Shown in pieces: positions 6,649-6,954 of a stretch of 6,954 nucleotides of DNA. The position numbers and the translations under genes were made by a program. Source of the DNA: an uncultured Aliiroseovarius sp. GTDB lineage: Bacteria > Pseudomonadota > Alphaproteobacteria > Rhodobacterales > Rhodobacteraceae. Every line of letters starts with the position of its first letter. Position 1 is the first letter of the stretch. The notes beneath the pieces are model-generated. The model was not told the DNA's origin. It searched no databases and worked only from the letters and a program-made list of their open reading frames with translations. The DNA lies in contig CALJDH010000335.1 of NCBI GenBank assembly GCA_938023895.1, positions 1 to 6,954 on the forward strand, read 5' to 3'.

Positions 6649-6954
6649 ATGGATATTGTCGACAGCCACACTGGTGGCGAACCCACGCGCGTCATCCTGA
6701 ACGGAGGCCCCGATCTGGGCATCGGCCCCTTGGCCCAGCGCGCCCAGACGTTGGCCGATGAACATGAGGATTTTTATCTGTCCGTCATGCTCGAGCCACG
6801 CGGTCAGCCCGCGATGGTTGGTGCTTTGCTGGTCGAACCGGTGGACCCAAGCTGCGTGACCGGCGTGATCTATTTCGACGCGGGCGCGGTGATTGGCATG
6901 TGTGGGCATGGCACGATCGGGCTGGCCGTGACGCTCTATCACCTTGGACGGATT
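6649..6954 (+). CDS. 4-hydroxyproline epimerase (proline racemase family), 3' partial
   Basis: The first 102 residues of a proline racemase-family enzyme; the gene continues past the window. The N-terminus MDIVDSHTGGEPTRVI and the motif MCGHGT (84-89) are diagnostic, and Cys85 is the first of the two catalytic cysteines; the second would lie downstream. Cys at this position argues against trans-3-hydroxyproline dehydratase, which has Ser or Thr there. Enzymes that start this way usually interconvert trans-4-hydroxy-L-proline and cis-4-hydroxy-D-proline in cytoplasmic hydroxyproline catabolism; proline racemase is the alternative. A TAA in the same frame (6640-6642) fixes the ATG at 6649 as the start, and only a weak purine-rich site precedes it. 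Just before MCGHGT the sequence reads YFDAGAVIG, where many relatives have a form like FFNNVGYLG, so substrate preference could differ. The gene is probably independent of the upstream operon. Confidence 0.9.
   Translation, partial: MDIVDSHTGGEPTRVILNGGPDLGIGPLAQRAQTLADEHEDFYLSVMLEPRGQPAMVGALLVEPVDPSCVTGVIYFDAGAVIGMCGHGTIGLAVTLYHLGRI

Overview
The window comes from a GC-rich genome whose codons mostly end in G or C. Together with the start of a 4-hydroxyproline epimerase gene, this suggests an alphaproteobacterium, plausibly of the Rhodobacter/Roseobacter group. That placement is inference, because no rRNA or marker gene is present. All genes I accept lie on the + strand.

Positions 1-6153 hold three tightly spaced genes that look like one transcription unit. 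The first (1-1662, 5' end outside the window) joins the C-terminal half of a papain-like (C1) cysteine peptidase to a region that resembles an alpha/beta-hydrolase but has Gly where the nucleophile should be. The second (1678-5085) encodes a 1135-residue protein that joins an SGNH/GDSL hydrolase, a metacaspase-type (C14) cysteine peptidase, an M15-type zinc peptidase and a C-terminal region of about 250 residues that I cannot assign. The key catalytic or metal-binding residues of all three recognised enzymes are present. The third (5098-6153) is a membrane protein with about seven transmembrane segments, a probable periplasmic loop holding two cysteines, and a glycine-rich tail. The gaps are 15 and 12 bases.

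Positions 6154-6648 are a gene-free stretch with several symmetric elements. These include a 20-base dyad with perfect 8-base arms (inside a larger bulged inverted repeat) and a long imperfect hairpin of about 22 base pairs. Position 6649 to the end encodes the N-terminal 102 residues of a proline racemase-family enzyme, most likely 4-hydroxyproline epimerase, which belongs to amino-acid catabolism and is probably unrelated to the first three genes.

The three-gene unit is the unusual part. It puts two cysteine peptidases, an esterase-type hydrolase and a peptidoglycan-peptidase fold next to a polytopic membrane protein, with no NTPase, sensor or nucleic-acid-binding domain visible in the window. 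One working idea, not shown by the sequence, is an envelope-directed proteolytic effector or programmed-lysis system in which the peptidases regulate or release the other hydrolytic domains. Alternatives are a secreted multi-enzyme effector or an intracellular regulator that has reused these folds.
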